This document shows, one piece after another, positions 1 through 7,213 of a stretch of DNA of 7,213 bases; within the stretch, counting starts at the first letter, position 1, and each line of letters starts with the position of its first letter. Position numbers and translations under genes: made by a program. This stretch comes from Pseudomonadota bacterium. GTDB lineage: Bacteria > Pseudomonadota > Alphaproteobacteria > Rhodospirillales > Magnetospirillaceae. The notes under the pieces were generated by a model, which searched no databases, was not told the DNA's origin, and saw only the letters and a list, made by a program, of their open reading frames with translations. The stretch lies in contig JAEZFE010000046.1 of the NCBI GenBank assembly GCA_023437865.1, positions 1-7,213 on the forward strand, in the 5' to 3' direction.

Positions 1-552
1 GCCCAACGCCTGGGCGTTCCTGTCTATGACGAGGAATTGCTGAAGGAGGTCGCCGAGCGTCTGCACGACGATCCGGCCATTGTCCAGATGCTCGACGAAA
101 GTGTGGGCCGGGCTAAGGATATGTGGCTCTACCGCCTGTTCTCGGGCAAGGATGTGGGGCAGGATGCCTATCGTGACACCCTTGTCAAAGTGGTGCTCAG
201 CCTCGGCCGCCTAGGCGGCGTCATCATCGGGCGGGGCGCCCATCTCATCCTGGCGGATGGCTGCGCGCTCCGCGTGCGCATCGCCGGTTCGCCCGAAATC
301 TGCGCCCGCCGCATGGCCGCGCAGGGCCACGGCACTTATGACCATGAGTTGGCCAAGGCGAAGGAACTCAACCATCGGCGCGGCCAGTTCGTGTGGGATG
401 TCTTCCACTCCCGCCTGTCGGATGCCAGCCATTTCGACATCACCGTCAACACTGACCGCATGAACGATTTCGAAGATGTGGTCGAGATGCTGGTCGGCAT
501 GGGGACGGCCATACATGCCGGCCGCGTGCTGGGACTGAAGGGAAGCGTCTAG
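1..552 (+). CDS. Cytidylate kinase-like family protein (5'-truncated by window edge)
   Basis: The frame is open from base 1, so the gene starts outside the window; 183 C-terminal residues are visible. A TTG at 37 could be read as a start, but the codons before it (AQRLGVPVYDEELL) already match the family, so it is internal. The LG-x-x-x-YDEELL stretch (residues 4-14 of the visible part) is what follows the P-loop helix in the cytidylate kinase-like (AAA_26 type) family, which normally begins with a Walker A motif that must lie upstream. Other family-like segments are VIIGRGAHLIL (74-84), the RVRI strand with Arg103/Arg104 (91-104), and a C-terminal NHRRGQF...FDITVNTDRM region (124-154). The family is expected to be a cytosolic nucleoside-monophosphate-kinase-fold protein; the true substrate is usually unproven. 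It converges on the minus-strand operon and is not part of it. The family call is fairly secure, the reaction is not. Confidence 0.78.
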   Translation, partial: AQRLGVPVYDEELLKEVAERLHDDPAIVQMLDESVGRAKDMWLYRLFSGKDVGQDAYRDTLVKVVLSLGRLGGVIIGRGAHLILADGCALRVRIAGSPEICARRMAAQGHGTYDHELAKAKELNHRRGQFVWDVFHSRLSDASHFDITVNTDRMNDFEDVVEMLVGMGTAIHAGRVLGLKGSV

Positions 553-553
553 T

Positions 554-1729
554 CTAGCCCAAGCGCCCGAGCGCCAGCCCGCCGCCGCCCGGAGGGGCGA
601 CAGCGGGGGCGCCTTGGGCAGCGACGGTGCCCATGATCTTCTCGACCTCTTCGGCCATCTTTGCCGCGGTTTCGACGATCGGAGCGAAGCCGGATGGATC
701 GGCGATGCGGTCAAGCAGGGCCTTGGCATGCGCCAGGATCTGCATGGCCTCATCCTTGCGACCGGGCAGCAGCGGCTGAACCTGTTTCTTGACCCGGGTA
801 GGTATGCGCCGCAGCAGGCCAAGACGGCGGTTGGAGAGCACCTTGAAGTTCATGACCCCGGCCAGCAGATCGGCGTGATCGCCGGGGTGTAGCGCCTCGA
901 ACAGGTACTCGATCAGCTCGACCTCGTTGAATTCGAGGATGAGGAACGTGCGTTGAGTCTGCTGCCAGTCGGCGATGAAGGCGCCGACATCCGCCAAACG
1001 CTGGGCCAGTTCAGCCTGGAAAATATCGGGCGACAGCATCCGCCAGGCCTTGGAGGCGGTCATCGGCACCTTGCCGGGCAGGCCGTAGTTTCTTGAAACG
1101 TTGTGCGCAACCGCCAACAGGGCGCGGCTGCCGCACTGGAGCGTGGCGCGCGGCCAACAGGCATAGAGCGCATCCAACGCATCGAAATCATTGGCTGGCG
1201 GCGGCTCCGACAGCAGCAATTCCAGGGCCTCGCGGCGTTCAGGCAGAGCAGCATGGCCCTTGGCCGGTGGCGTTCCGTCCTTATGGTGGGCGGCGATGAT
1301 CGCTTCGACCCGGCGGCTCAGCTCGTCGACCGGCTCGACTGCTGGAGGCAAAGAAGGGACCGGGGCTTCCTCCGCCTGGGTTGGCGGCGTGGCTTGGTCG
1401 GCCTTGGCCGTAGCCGCAGCTTGCTGCTCCCTCCTCGCGGCGGTCACCCGGCGCAGTCCTACGCTCAGCGACGGGGCCCGTGCGGGTGCGGTCGGTGCGG
1501 TTACTGCTTCGGCCGCTGGTGAATCGCCCTCGACGGACAATTGCAGCGCCGGTTCGAGCGCGCCACGGGCCAGTGCCGAGAACTCGTCCTCCTCCTCAAT
1601 GGGAGGCAGGCCGGAAAGCAGATCCTCCAGGCGGAATGGCTTCAGTTCTATGTCGTCGCGGGAATCGCGAGCCCTTGCCGCCACAGCGGCTTCCTCGGGC
1701 TTTCTTGCGGAGGCAGTATCCTCGCTCAT
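554..1729 (-). CDS. Uncharacterised protein downstream of rsmA, disordered N-terminus plus helical C-terminal domain
   Basis: I do not recognise this 391-residue protein. From the ATG at 1729, residues 1-60 are charged, with a hydrophobic/acidic patch (FRLEDLLSGLPPIEEEDEF, about 32-50). Residues 65-175 are rich in Ala, Pro and Glu and probably disordered. Residues 175-365 look like a folded, mostly helical domain containing two Cys (YACW and LQCGSR, about 191 and 199), a conserved-looking FLILEFNEVELIEYLFEALHPGDHADLL block (about 262-288) and a basic segment (NRRLGLLRRIPTRVKKQ, 300-316). The tail is PPGGGGLALGRLG. There is no signal peptide, membrane segment or obvious catalytic motif, so it is probably cytosolic. 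An in-frame GTG at 1765 would add 12 residues, but neither start has a clear Shine-Dalgarno. I prefer 1729 because MSEDT is a natural N-terminus and its ATG overlaps the stop of a micro-ORF. It is the last gene of the leftward operon, where E. coli has apaG/apaH, and it resembles neither. Confidence 0.8.
   Translation of the reverse strand: MSEDTASARKPEEAAVAARARDSRDDIELKPFRLEDLLSGLPPIEEEDEFSALARGALEPALQLSVEGDSPAAEAVTAPTAPARAPSLSVGLRRVTAARREQQAAATAKADQATPPTQAEEAPVPSLPPAVEPVDELSRRVEAIIAAHHKDGTPPAKGHAALPERREALELLLSEPPPANDFDALDALYACWPRATLQCGSRALLAVAHNVSRNYGLPGKVPMTASKAWRMLSPDIFQAELAQRLADVGAFIADWQQTQRTFLILEFNEVELIEYLFEALHPGDHADLLAGVMNFKVLSNRRLGLLRRIPTRVKKQVQPLLPGRKDEAMQILAHAKALLDRIADPSGFAPIVETAAKMAEEVEKIMGTVAAQGAPAVAPPGGGGLALGRLG
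557..619. other. GC-rich inverted repeat at the convergent gene ends
   Basis: GCCCAAG-CGCCC (557-568) pairs with GGGCG-C-CTTGGGC (607-619), giving a 12-base-pair stem with a single unpaired C and a 38-base GC-rich loop. It starts 5 bases after the stop codon of the plus-strand kinase-like gene and lies within the last codons of the minus-strand gene. No T-run follows on either strand, so it is not a standard intrinsic terminator. It could still stall polymerase or protect the 3' end of the plus-strand transcript. The Pro/Gly-rich coding sequence at this site could produce such a repeat by chance. Confidence 0.35.
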
Positions 1730-1779
1730 GCCGAAAGAATAGCGAAGCTCACTGATCCCGGCCACGGGAGAATGGTCAT
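1726..1779 (-). CDS. Possible 17-codon micro-ORF bridging rsmA and the downstream gene
   Basis: An ATG at 1779-1777 overlaps the rsmA stop codon as ATGA. It opens a frame of 17 sense codons ([17 protein letters not shown]) that ends in a TGA overlapping, again as ATGA, the ATG at 1729 of the uncharacterised gene. The peptide is hydrophobic and matches no family I know. A ribosome finishing rsmA could restart here and then restart again at the next gene, which itself has no visible ribosome binding site. The only candidate Shine-Dalgarno for the micro-ORF is an AAGG about 14 bases upstream, which is too distant to be strong. This may be chance. The alternative is that the downstream gene starts at the in-frame GTG at 1765, inside this stretch but in another frame. 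Confidence 0.25.
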   Translation of the reverse strand: MTILPWPGSVSFAILSA

Positions 1780-2612
1780 GGGGTCAAGCCAATGCCTTGG
1801 TCGAGGGCGCGTGCCAGGGCGCAGAATGCCTCGACCGGCAATTCCTCTGCGCGCGCTGTGGGCATCACTCCTGCCGCCGCGATCAATGCCTCGGCATTGC
1901 CGAGCGTCTTGAGGCTGGACCGCAGCATCTTGCGGCGCTGGCCGAATGCGGCGGCGGTCACCCGTTCCATGGTATCGAAGCGGGCGGGCGCTAGCGGTAC
2001 GGCTCGCGGGACCAGCTTGACCACGGTGGACATCACCGCCGGCGGTGGGGTGAAGGCGCGCTTGTCCACGTTGAACAGTGGGCGGACATCACACAGCCAT
2101 TGGGTAATGACTGACAAGCGGCCGTAGTGGGGACTGCGGGGCTCAGCGGCCAAGCGGTCCACCACTTCCTTCTGGAACATCAATGTCATGCTCTCGAAGG
2201 CGGTCGCCTCACGCAGCCATTGCAGCAGCAGCACGGTCGAGATGTTGTAGGGAAGGTTGGCAACGATGCGGCGCGGCGCGTTGCCTAGGGTGGTGCAATC
2301 CACCTCCAATGCGTCGGCGGCGATGATCTCCAGCCGGCCGGGATAGGCGGCGGCGATCTCGTTTTGGATGGCGATGGCGCGGTCATCGCGTTCGATGGCG
2401 ACAACATGGCGTGCGCCGCCGTCCAGCAGCGCACGGGTCAGGCCGCCGGGGCCGGGGCCGATTTCGATGCAGGTGCCCTGGTCCAGATTGCCGGCGCCGC
2501 GCGCGATGCGGCCCGTCAGGTTCAGGTCGAGCAGGAAATGTTGGCCCAGCGACTTACGCGCGTTCAGGCCGTGCGACGTGATGACGTCGCGTAGCGGAGG
2601 AAGCTCGGTCAT
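1776..2612 (-). CDS. rsmA: 16S rRNA (adenine1518-N6/adenine1519-N6)-dimethyltransferase RsmA (KsgA)
   Basis: This cytosolic enzyme uses S-adenosylmethionine to dimethylate two adjacent adenines in the 3'-terminal hairpin of 16S rRNA, a late step of 30S assembly. Its loss classically gives kasugamycin resistance. The 278-residue product is close to the usual length (E. coli about 273). Visible motifs in order: KSLGQHFL (20-27), the SAM-binding motif [11 protein letters not shown] (50-59), acidic IERDD (73-77), AADALEVD (98-105), the catalytic NLPYNIST (119-126), MFQKEV (145-150), FTPPPAV (187-193) and [12 protein letters not shown] (223-234), the last in the C-terminal rRNA-binding part. All are intact. 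The ATG at 2612 overlaps the pdxA stop as ATGA, with AAGG (2623-2620) 7 bases upstream, so translation is probably coupled to pdxA. Its own stop again forms ATGA with a micro-ORF. Confidence 0.97.
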   Translation of the reverse strand: MTELPPLRDVITSHGLNARKSLGQHFLLDLNLTGRIARGAGNLDQGTCIEIGPGPGGLTRALLDGGARHVVAIERDDRAIAIQNEIAAAYPGRLEIIAADALEVDCTTLGNAPRRIVANLPYNISTVLLLQWLREATAFESMTLMFQKEVVDRLAAEPRSPHYGRLSVITQWLCDVRPLFNVDKRAFTPPPAVMSTVVKLVPRAVPLAPARFDTMERVTAAAFGQRRKMLRSSLKTLGNAEALIAAAGVMPTARAEELPVEAFCALARALDQGIGLTP

Positions 2613-3622
2613 AAAGCGGCCTTGCGGTTGGTGGCGATCTCGCCGGCCATGACCAGCGCCGCCATCAGGCTGGTCTCGCTGGCTGTGCCGGTGCCGGCGA
2701 TGCCGAAGGCGGTGCCGTGGTCAGGCGACGTGCGGACGATGGGCAGGCCCAAGGTGACGTTCACCCCTTCGTCAAAGCCCAGGGTTTTGAGCGGGATCAG
2801 CGCCTGATCGTGGTACATGCACAGGGCGGTATCGTAGCCGGCGCGAGCTGCGGCGTGGAACATGGTGTCGGGCGGCAGGGGGCCCACGGCGTCGACACCG
2901 GCGGCCCGCAATTCGGCGATTGCGGGGGCGATGATGTCGATCTCCTCGTTCCCCATGGCGCCGTCCTCGCCGGCATGGGGATTGAGGCCGGCTACCGCCA
3001 GCCGGGGCTGCGCGATGCCGAAATCCACCCGTAGCGCGGCGGCAGTGGCCAAGCCGGTGGCAACGATGGTGTCGCGGGTCAGCGTGCGGATCGCTTCGCT
3101 CAGGCTGACATGGATGGTAACCGGAACCACCTTCAGCATGGGGCAGGCCAGCATCATGACTTCGGCGCCGTCCTGGCCGGTCAGATGGGCAAGGAATTCC
3201 GTGTGGCCTGGAAAGCGGAAGCCGCCCTGGTACATGACCCCCTTATGGATGGGGTTGGTCACCACGGCGGACGCCGCGCCGCTTTGCGCCAGTTCCACGG
3301 CGCGGGCGATGGAGGTGCGTACTGCTGCGGCGTTGGCCGGGACGGGACGGCCTGGCTCGACTTGGGCCACCAGCGGCTGGACCAGGACCGGCAGCGCGTG
3401 GGGGAAGATATGCGGCGCTTCGTCGGGAGCGGCAATCGGCTGTACCGGCACGGCCAGCCCCAGCCGCGCGGCCAGAGCCGCCAGGCGTACCGGATCGTCG
3501 ATGGCAAAGAATGCGGGAAGCCCCTCGGCCCGGCGCAGCCACGCCTTCAGCGTCAGCTCGCCGCCGATGCCGGCGGGCTCGCCCATGGTCAAAGCCACCG
3601 GGGCGAGTGCGGAAGGGGTCAC
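2609..3622 (-). CDS. pdxA: 4-hydroxythreonine-4-phosphate dehydrogenase PdxA
   Basis: PdxA oxidises 4-phosphohydroxy-L-threonine with NAD(P)+; the product decarboxylates to 3-amino-1-hydroxyacetone phosphate, which PdxJ uses to make pyridoxine 5'-phosphate (DXP-dependent vitamin B6 route, cytosol). The frame is open to 3946, but homology begins only at TMGEPAGIG. The GTG at 3622 gives 337 residues, near the family norm (E. coli 329), with GGAG (3635-3632) 9 bases upstream and the surA stop 5 bases upstream, so I chose that start. The three metal-binding histidines expected for the family are present: His171 (TIHVSL), His216 (NPHAGE) and His271 (MYHDQ). The substrate-contacting GHTE (139-142), TNPIHKG (122-128) and the C-terminal [17 protein letters not shown] (296-312) are also seen. 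One oddity is that the usual Pro after GIG near the N-terminus is Gly (GEPAGIGGE, 14-22). The stop overlaps the rsmA start. Confidence 0.96.
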   Translation of the reverse strand: MTPSALAPVALTMGEPAGIGGELTLKAWLRRAEGLPAFFAIDDPVRLAALAARLGLAVPVQPIAAPDEAPHIFPHALPVLVQPLVAQVEPGRPVPANAAAVRTSIARAVELAQSGAASAVVTNPIHKGVMYQGGFRFPGHTEFLAHLTGQDGAEVMMLACPMLKVVPVTIHVSLSEAIRTLTRDTIVATGLATAAALRVDFGIAQPRLAVAGLNPHAGEDGAMGNEEIDIIAPAIAELRAAGVDAVGPLPPDTMFHAAARAGYDTALCMYHDQALIPLKTLGFDEGVNVTLGLPIVRTSPDHGTAFGIAGTGTASETSLMAALVMAGEIATNRKAAL

Positions 3623-3627
3623 GGGCC

Positions 3628-4896
3628 TCAGCTCCGCAGGTCGATGAAGGCGGCGCGGCGCAGATTGCGGATGTAGCGGCGCGACAACATGTCCATGCGC
3701 TCGTCCTCGACCAGGCGGCGGACCTGCTCGCGCGACGGCATGGTGATACGGGCCGATTCCTCGCGGGCGCACACCATCACCACCTGAACGCCGGCGGCGG
3801 TGTCCATGGGCTCGCTGACACGGTTGACCGGCAGGTTGGCGACCGCGCGGCGCAAATTGACGTCCAATTCTCCAACCCGCTTGGTACCCAGGCTGCCGCC
3901 GGCGGAGGTTCCCACCTTGCGTCCGATGTCCTCGAGATCGGCGCACGAGCGTGCCTGCGAGGTCAATTGGGCGGCGCGGCTGAGCAATTCCTGCTTCGGC
4001 GGGGCGTCGCGGCCGGTGGGCACCGGCAGAACGACCTGTGACAACGTGACGGTGGCGTCGTCAGGGTTGGCGGTTTGTCCGGCGATACGGCTGTCCGCCA
4101 GCATCAGGATGACGAACCCGGACGAGGTGCGAATCAGCGGGCTGAACTGGCCCTTGCTCAGGCTGGCCAGCGGGGTGACCAGTTCCTCATCCATGGCGCC
4201 TTCCGACAGCCAGCCCATGGAACCGCCGCCGCTCGCGGTGGGAGCGCGCGAAAACTGGCGGGCCAGGGCGGCGAAGGGGGCGCCGGACTTCAACTGTTCG
4301 ACCAGCCGTTCGCCCAGCGCGCGCGTCTCGTCCTCCTGGGCCGGATTGTCCACCGGCAGCACGATCTCGGCGGCAAGGTACTCGGGGCGGCCCTGGCGTT
4401 CCTTGATGGTTTCCAGGCGGTCGTTGATCTCCTCCTCGCCCACCTTGACCTGCGGCTGAAGCACGCGGGCGCTGACGCGCAGCCAGGTCAGGTCGGCGCG
4501 GATCTGTTCACGCGCCAGCTGGCTGTCGACGCCCACCCGTGCCAGGCCGCCCAGCAGGGCGCCCTTGGGCATGCGGTTCTGCTGTTCGATCAGGCCGATA
4601 CCCTGTTCGACCTCGGCGGCGCTCAGGCTGATCTTTAGCCGGTTCGCTTCCTGCATCTGCAGCTTTTCGTCAATAACCTTGCGCAGGACCTGCGGGGCCA
4701 CGCGGCGGCGGGCATCGACGGAATCAGGGATGCCCGAGAACGCCAGGGCCATGCGGACCCGGCCCTCCAACTCTTGAAGCGTAATGATGTCGTCGTTGAC
4801 CACGGCGGCGATACGGTCGACCGATTGAGCGAAGGCCGGCGGCGTCAAGGCCAGGGCGAATACGAAACAAGCGCGGGCGGCGATGCGTGCGAACAT
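3628..4896 (-). CDS. surA: Periplasmic chaperone and peptidyl-prolyl isomerase SurA
   Basis: SurA binds unfolded outer-membrane proteins in the periplasm and delivers them to the BAM complex. The ATG at 4896 gives 422 residues (E. coli 428) and has a strong AAGGA 6 bases upstream; a further 20 codons of open frame run to 4956, into the end of lptD, and are rejected as non-signal-like. Residues 1-23 form a signal peptide: basic MFARIAAR, hydrophobic core to about 18, then AFA before QS as the likely cleavage site. Residues 24-165 are the SurA N-terminal chaperone domain ([21 protein letters not shown], then [15 protein letters not shown]). Residues about 170-270 are a well-kept parvulin domain ([27 protein letters not shown], then SSGFVILML). 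Residues about 283-378 form a second, more diverged parvulin-like domain ([12 protein letters not shown]...[11 protein letters not shown]), followed by a basic C-terminal helix. It lies 37 bases after lptD, a known SurA client in enterobacteria. Confidence 0.95.
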   Translation of the reverse strand: MFARIAARACFVFALALTPPAFAQSVDRIAAVVNDDIITLQELEGRVRMALAFSGIPDSVDARRRVAPQVLRKVIDEKLQMQEANRLKISLSAAEVEQGIGLIEQQNRMPKGALLGGLARVGVDSQLAREQIRADLTWLRVSARVLQPQVKVGEEEINDRLETIKERQGRPEYLAAEIVLPVDNPAQEDETRALGERLVEQLKSGAPFAALARQFSRAPTASGGGSMGWLSEGAMDEELVTPLASLSKGQFSPLIRTSSGFVILMLADSRIAGQTANPDDATVTLSQVVLPVPTGRDAPPKQELLSRAAQLTSQARSCADLEDIGRKVGTSAGGSLGTKRVGELDVNLRRAVANLPVNRVSEPMDTAAGVQVVMVCAREESARITMPSREQVRRLVEDERMDMLSRRYIRNLRRAAFIDLRS

Positions 4897-4900
4897 GGAA

Positions 4901-4909
4901 CTTCCTTCT
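4901..4909 (-). promoter_or_regulatory. Ribosome binding site of surA
   Basis: The minus strand reads AGAAGGAAG in the 37-base gap after lptD, with its AAGGA core (4907-4903) 6 bases before the ATG at 4896. It is the best Shine-Dalgarno sequence in the window and decides the surA start over the upstream in-frame codon at 4956. The other genes of the operon rely on weaker sites or overlaps. Confidence 0.8.
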
Positions 4910-4933
4910 CGGGCCACCGGTGTGAGGGCCGGC

Positions 4934-7213
4934 CTAGAACACGTTGAGCGGCACATCGCCGAGGGTCTTGAACACCACGTTGAGCGTCAGCGAATATCCG
5001 GCCAGATAATCGCGGTCGTGGGTGTAGTTGCGGTTAAAGGTCGTCACCAGCGCAAAGCATTCGTCAACATAGATGAGGCGGCTGTTCCAATCCAACGGAC
5101 CGCCCTGATCGGTAAGGTCATTGCTGACGCCGGCAAGTGCGGTCCAATAACGGGTCAGGGCCGCGCGCACCTGGGTTGAGACGTAGTGGCGGCGTGCAAA
5201 GTCCTGACCTTCGTCCTGGCGGCGCTCCAGCATCAGGTAGCTCACGCTGGTGCGCAGCATGGGGCTGCCGACGCTGACCGTATTCTCATTACGGCGGACC
5301 TCGAGGCTGTCCTTGTCGAGGCGCACTCGGTTCATCAGCTGAAGATTCGACGACGGCGTGAAGTCCAGGCGGCCAAGGTAATCGGACAGATTTTCCTCAA
5401 AGCCCGTGCCGGGACCAAAGGTGCTGTCATCACGGGCGCGCCATCCCTGGGCGACGGCGGCGTTGATGCGGCCCGCCGCACCGGGGGTGGCCTGCCAACG
5501 CAGACCATAGGCGCCCCGCACGCCGCCTTCGACGCGGTCGAGACCGGGCAAGCGGTTGGGCCGGAGCACATTGATCTCGTCCAACTCGAAGCCGAGCGAG
5601 TCCTCGTTCGGAATCTTGTCGGTGTTGCCGCCATTGGGGCTTGCCGCCAGCATGGCAACCGGCTCGATGACCTGAGGCATGGTCGCCGACGGGCGTACGA
5701 ACGGCATGCGCCAGTTGGCCGAGACCTGCGGCACGACGCGCCCGGCATTGGTGGCGCCATAATCCGCCACGTGCTCGCCGTGGTAACCGTCGGCGCGCAA
5801 CGACGTGCTGAGCGTGGTGATATCGCCCAGGCTGCCCATGAACGGACGGTGCCAACCGGCAGTGCTGGACAGGCGGGTGGCCCCGGTGCCTTCGCTGCGG
5901 GCGTAAGCCAGCATATCATTGTCCAATGTCCACTGGCCGCCCCTGTTGTCGGGCATGCCCATATGGCTGGTGGTGATATGCGGCAGCACGATGGGCGACT
6001 GGCCGGGATCGTCTTGCTCGCGCAGGCCCTGGAAGGCGAAGGCTTCGGCCCGCATGTAGTTGCTGCGGTCGAAACCTTCCGCATAGGGGCGGGTGGTCAG
6101 CCACGGCCGCTCATGCTCGATGCGATAGGAATAAACCTGGTTGTAGGTATCGTCGCTGGCGCGCTGGAGCTGGTAGCCTGCACGCCAGCGCTCGTTGATG
6201 TCAAAGCGCGCGCGCGAGTCGATGTGGCCGCGCAAATCGCTCGTGTACTTGTCCTGGGTTAGCGAGGCCACCGTGCGCGCTTCGCCTTGGCTTCCCTGCC
6301 AGCGGTGCTCGCCTGCCAGCACCAGGCTACGGAGCGCGTCATCATTGGCTTCGCGCAATTCGTCCCGCTTCTTCGCCGAATTGGGGAAGAGGAAGCGGGG
6401 CATGAAGGTGATGTCCTGGTTGTCCTTGATGGCCCAGAAATAGGGAATAGTCAGATTGGGGCCAATGTTCGAGGACAGGCCGGCGGTAGGCACCAGAAAG
6501 CCACTCTTGCGGCGCACGGTCGGATCTGGATGCGACAGGTACGGCGTGTACATGATGGGAATGCCGCCCAATTCCAGCCATGCATCCCGGTACTCGATCA
6601 GCTGCTCGGCCTGGTTATGGGTGACGCGCTGGGCCTTGGCCTCCCACAGCGGGCGAGCGTCGGGCTTGTTGCGGCACGGCTCACAGGCGGTATAGACGGC
6701 CTTGTCGAAATCGGTGCGGTCGCCGCCGACACGGTGGGCGCTGGCGGCGCCCAGGCGGGAGCGGTCGGCCAGAATGACGCGGATTTCCTTGGCGACACCT
6801 TCCTTGAGGTCGCCGGTCAACTCGAAATAGTCAGTGAAAGCCGTCTCGCCGGTGGGCTCCATCAGGCTGACGTTGCCCGAGGCACTGACGATATCCTGCT
6901 TCAGATTGTAGCTGACTTGGTCGGCCACCAGGGTGCGGCCTTCCTGCACGATCTCGACCCGGCCCTTGGCGGTGACGATGCCCAGTTCGCGGTCGTGGGT
7001 GATCTGGTCGGCGGTCAGATTGACCGGCGCCTGTCCCGGGGGCTCGGCTTCGATGTGGACCGGCGCCTCCTCAGCGTGGGGACGCGGAGCGGGGGCTGGC
7101 TTCGCGACGGCAGGCGGCAGCTTGGGGCTGCCCCGCGGCAGGTCCGGGGCGGTGGCTTGAACCGGCACGTATGCGGGCGCCGGCGCCGGTGCTGACACGG
7201 AAGCGGCCTGGGC
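4934..7213 (-). CDS. lptD: LPS-assembly outer-membrane protein LptD (5'-truncated by window edge)
   Basis: LptD, with the lipoprotein LptE, forms the outer-membrane translocon that inserts lipopolysaccharide into the outer leaflet. The frame runs off the right edge; 759 residues are visible (E. coli has 784). The first visible residues AQAAS look like the end of a signal peptide, so the true start is probably only a few tens of codons outside; the GTG at 7198 is not favoured. Numbering from that GTG: residues 1-55 are a Pro/Ala-rich linker, and 58-165 are the LptA-like N-terminal domain that receives LPS (NLTADQITHDRELGIVTAKG). Then come TACEPC (170-175), GGIPIMYTPYLSHP (211-224) and RRKSGFLVPT (229-238), the family's plug/first-strand signature. 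Residues about 240-754 are the beta-barrel, alternating polar and aromatic residues and ending in a C-terminal Phe, the usual BAM recognition feature. Cysteines are at 172, 175 and 714. It heads the visible part of the surA-pdxA-rsmA operon. Confidence 0.94.
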   Translation of the reverse strand, partial: AQAASVSAPAPAPAYVPVQATAPDLPRGSPKLPPAVAKPAPAPRPHAEEAPVHIEAEPPGQAPVNLTADQITHDRELGIVTAKGRVEIVQEGRTLVADQVSYNLKQDIVSASGNVSLMEPTGETAFTDYFELTGDLKEGVAKEIRVILADRSRLGAASAHRVGGDRTDFDKAVYTACEPCRNKPDARPLWEAKAQRVTHNQAEQLIEYRDAWLELGGIPIMYTPYLSHPDPTVRRKSGFLVPTAGLSSNIGPNLTIPYFWAIKDNQDITFMPRFLFPNSAKKRDELREANDDALRSLVLAGEHRWQGSQGEARTVASLTQDKYTSDLRGHIDSRARFDINERWRAGYQLQRASDDTYNQVYSYRIEHERPWLTTRPYAEGFDRSNYMRAEAFAFQGLREQDDPGQSPIVLPHITTSHMGMPDNRGGQWTLDNDMLAYARSEGTGATRLSSTAGWHRPFMGSLGDITTLSTSLRADGYHGEHVADYGATNAGRVVPQVSANWRMPFVRPSATMPQVIEPVAMLAASPNGGNTDKIPNEDSLGFELDEINVLRPNRLPGLDRVEGGVRGAYGLRWQATPGAAGRINAAVAQGWRARDDSTFGPGTGFEENLSDYLGRLDFTPSSNLQLMNRVRLDKDSLEVRRNENTVSVGSPMLRTSVSYLMLERRQDEGQDFARRHYVSTQVRAALTRYWTALAGVSNDLTDQGGPLDWNSRLIYVDECFALVTTFNRNYTHDRDYLAGYSLTLNVVFKTLGDVPLNVF

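Noticed and set aside
211..822. A 203-codon minus-strand frame spanning both convergent gene ends
   Set aside because: It overlaps the kinase-like gene in antisense and the uncharacterised gene in another frame. Its Arg/Pro/Ser-rich composition is typical of a shadow.
2862..3647. A 261-codon plus-strand frame opposite pdxA
   Set aside because: It is antisense to fully conserved PdxA sequence and is dominated by Ala, Ser, Arg and Gly with no motif.
3623..3946. Upstream extension of the pdxA frame by 108 codons inside surA
   Set aside because: The extension is Arg/Pro/Gly-rich out-of-frame translation of the surA 3' end, with no PdxA homology. The GTG at 3622 has a Shine-Dalgarno and gives the normal family length.
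4915..4922. Eight-base palindrome CACCGGTG in the lptD-surA gap
   Set aside because: It is too short to call an operator or hairpin in GC-rich DNA, and nothing repeats it elsewhere in the window that I could see.
5186..6262. A 358-codon open frame on the plus strand opposite lptD
   Set aside because: It lies wholly antisense to clear LptD beta-barrel coding sequence. Long antisense frames are common at this GC content, and its translation shows no recognisable domain.
6287..7195. A 302-codon open frame on the plus strand opposite the lptD N-terminal half
   Set aside because: It is antisense to the conserved LptD N-terminal domain and plug signature. The Gly/Ala/Asp-rich translation looks like a GC-driven shadow.
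7027..7198. Ala/Pro-rich repetitive coding at the lptD N-terminus as a possible tandem repeat
   Set aside because: The APAPAPA-like runs are low-complexity linker sequence without a regular repeat unit, usual for periplasmic linkers in GC-rich alphaproteobacteria.

Overview
The window is GC-rich and densely packed, with no intergenic gap above about 50 bases. It most resembles an alphaproteobacterial chromosome. Protein style and gene order suggest a Rhodospirillales member, possibly Magnetospirillum-like. That placement is an inference from general resemblance, not from a marker gene.

Five of the six genes lie on the minus strand and read right to left as one likely operon: lptD (outer-membrane LPS translocon, start beyond the right edge), surA (periplasmic chaperone/prolyl isomerase), pdxA (vitamin B6 synthesis), rsmA (16S rRNA adenine dimethyltransferase) and an unrecognised protein of about 391 residues. 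The first four match the well-known lptD-surA-pdxA-rsmA order of Proteobacteria such as E. coli, where apaG and apaH follow; here the unrecognised gene follows instead. Junctions are tight: 37 bases between lptD and surA, 5 between surA and pdxA, an ATGA overlap between pdxA and rsmA, and a possible 17-codon micro-ORF bridging rsmA and the last gene. Translational coupling along the transcript is therefore likely.

At the left edge, on the plus strand, is the 3' part of a cytidylate-kinase-like gene whose P-loop end is outside the window. It converges on the minus-strand operon, and the two stop codons are separated by one base.

Functionally, SurA escorts outer-membrane beta-barrels, and LptD is a known SurA client in enterobacteria, so lptD-surA forms an envelope-biogenesis pair. 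pdxA and rsmA are housekeeping passengers in the same transcript. I found no mobile element, CRISPR array, tRNA/rRNA, phage gene or defence system. The region looks like ordinary core genome, and the most open question is the protein downstream of rsmA.
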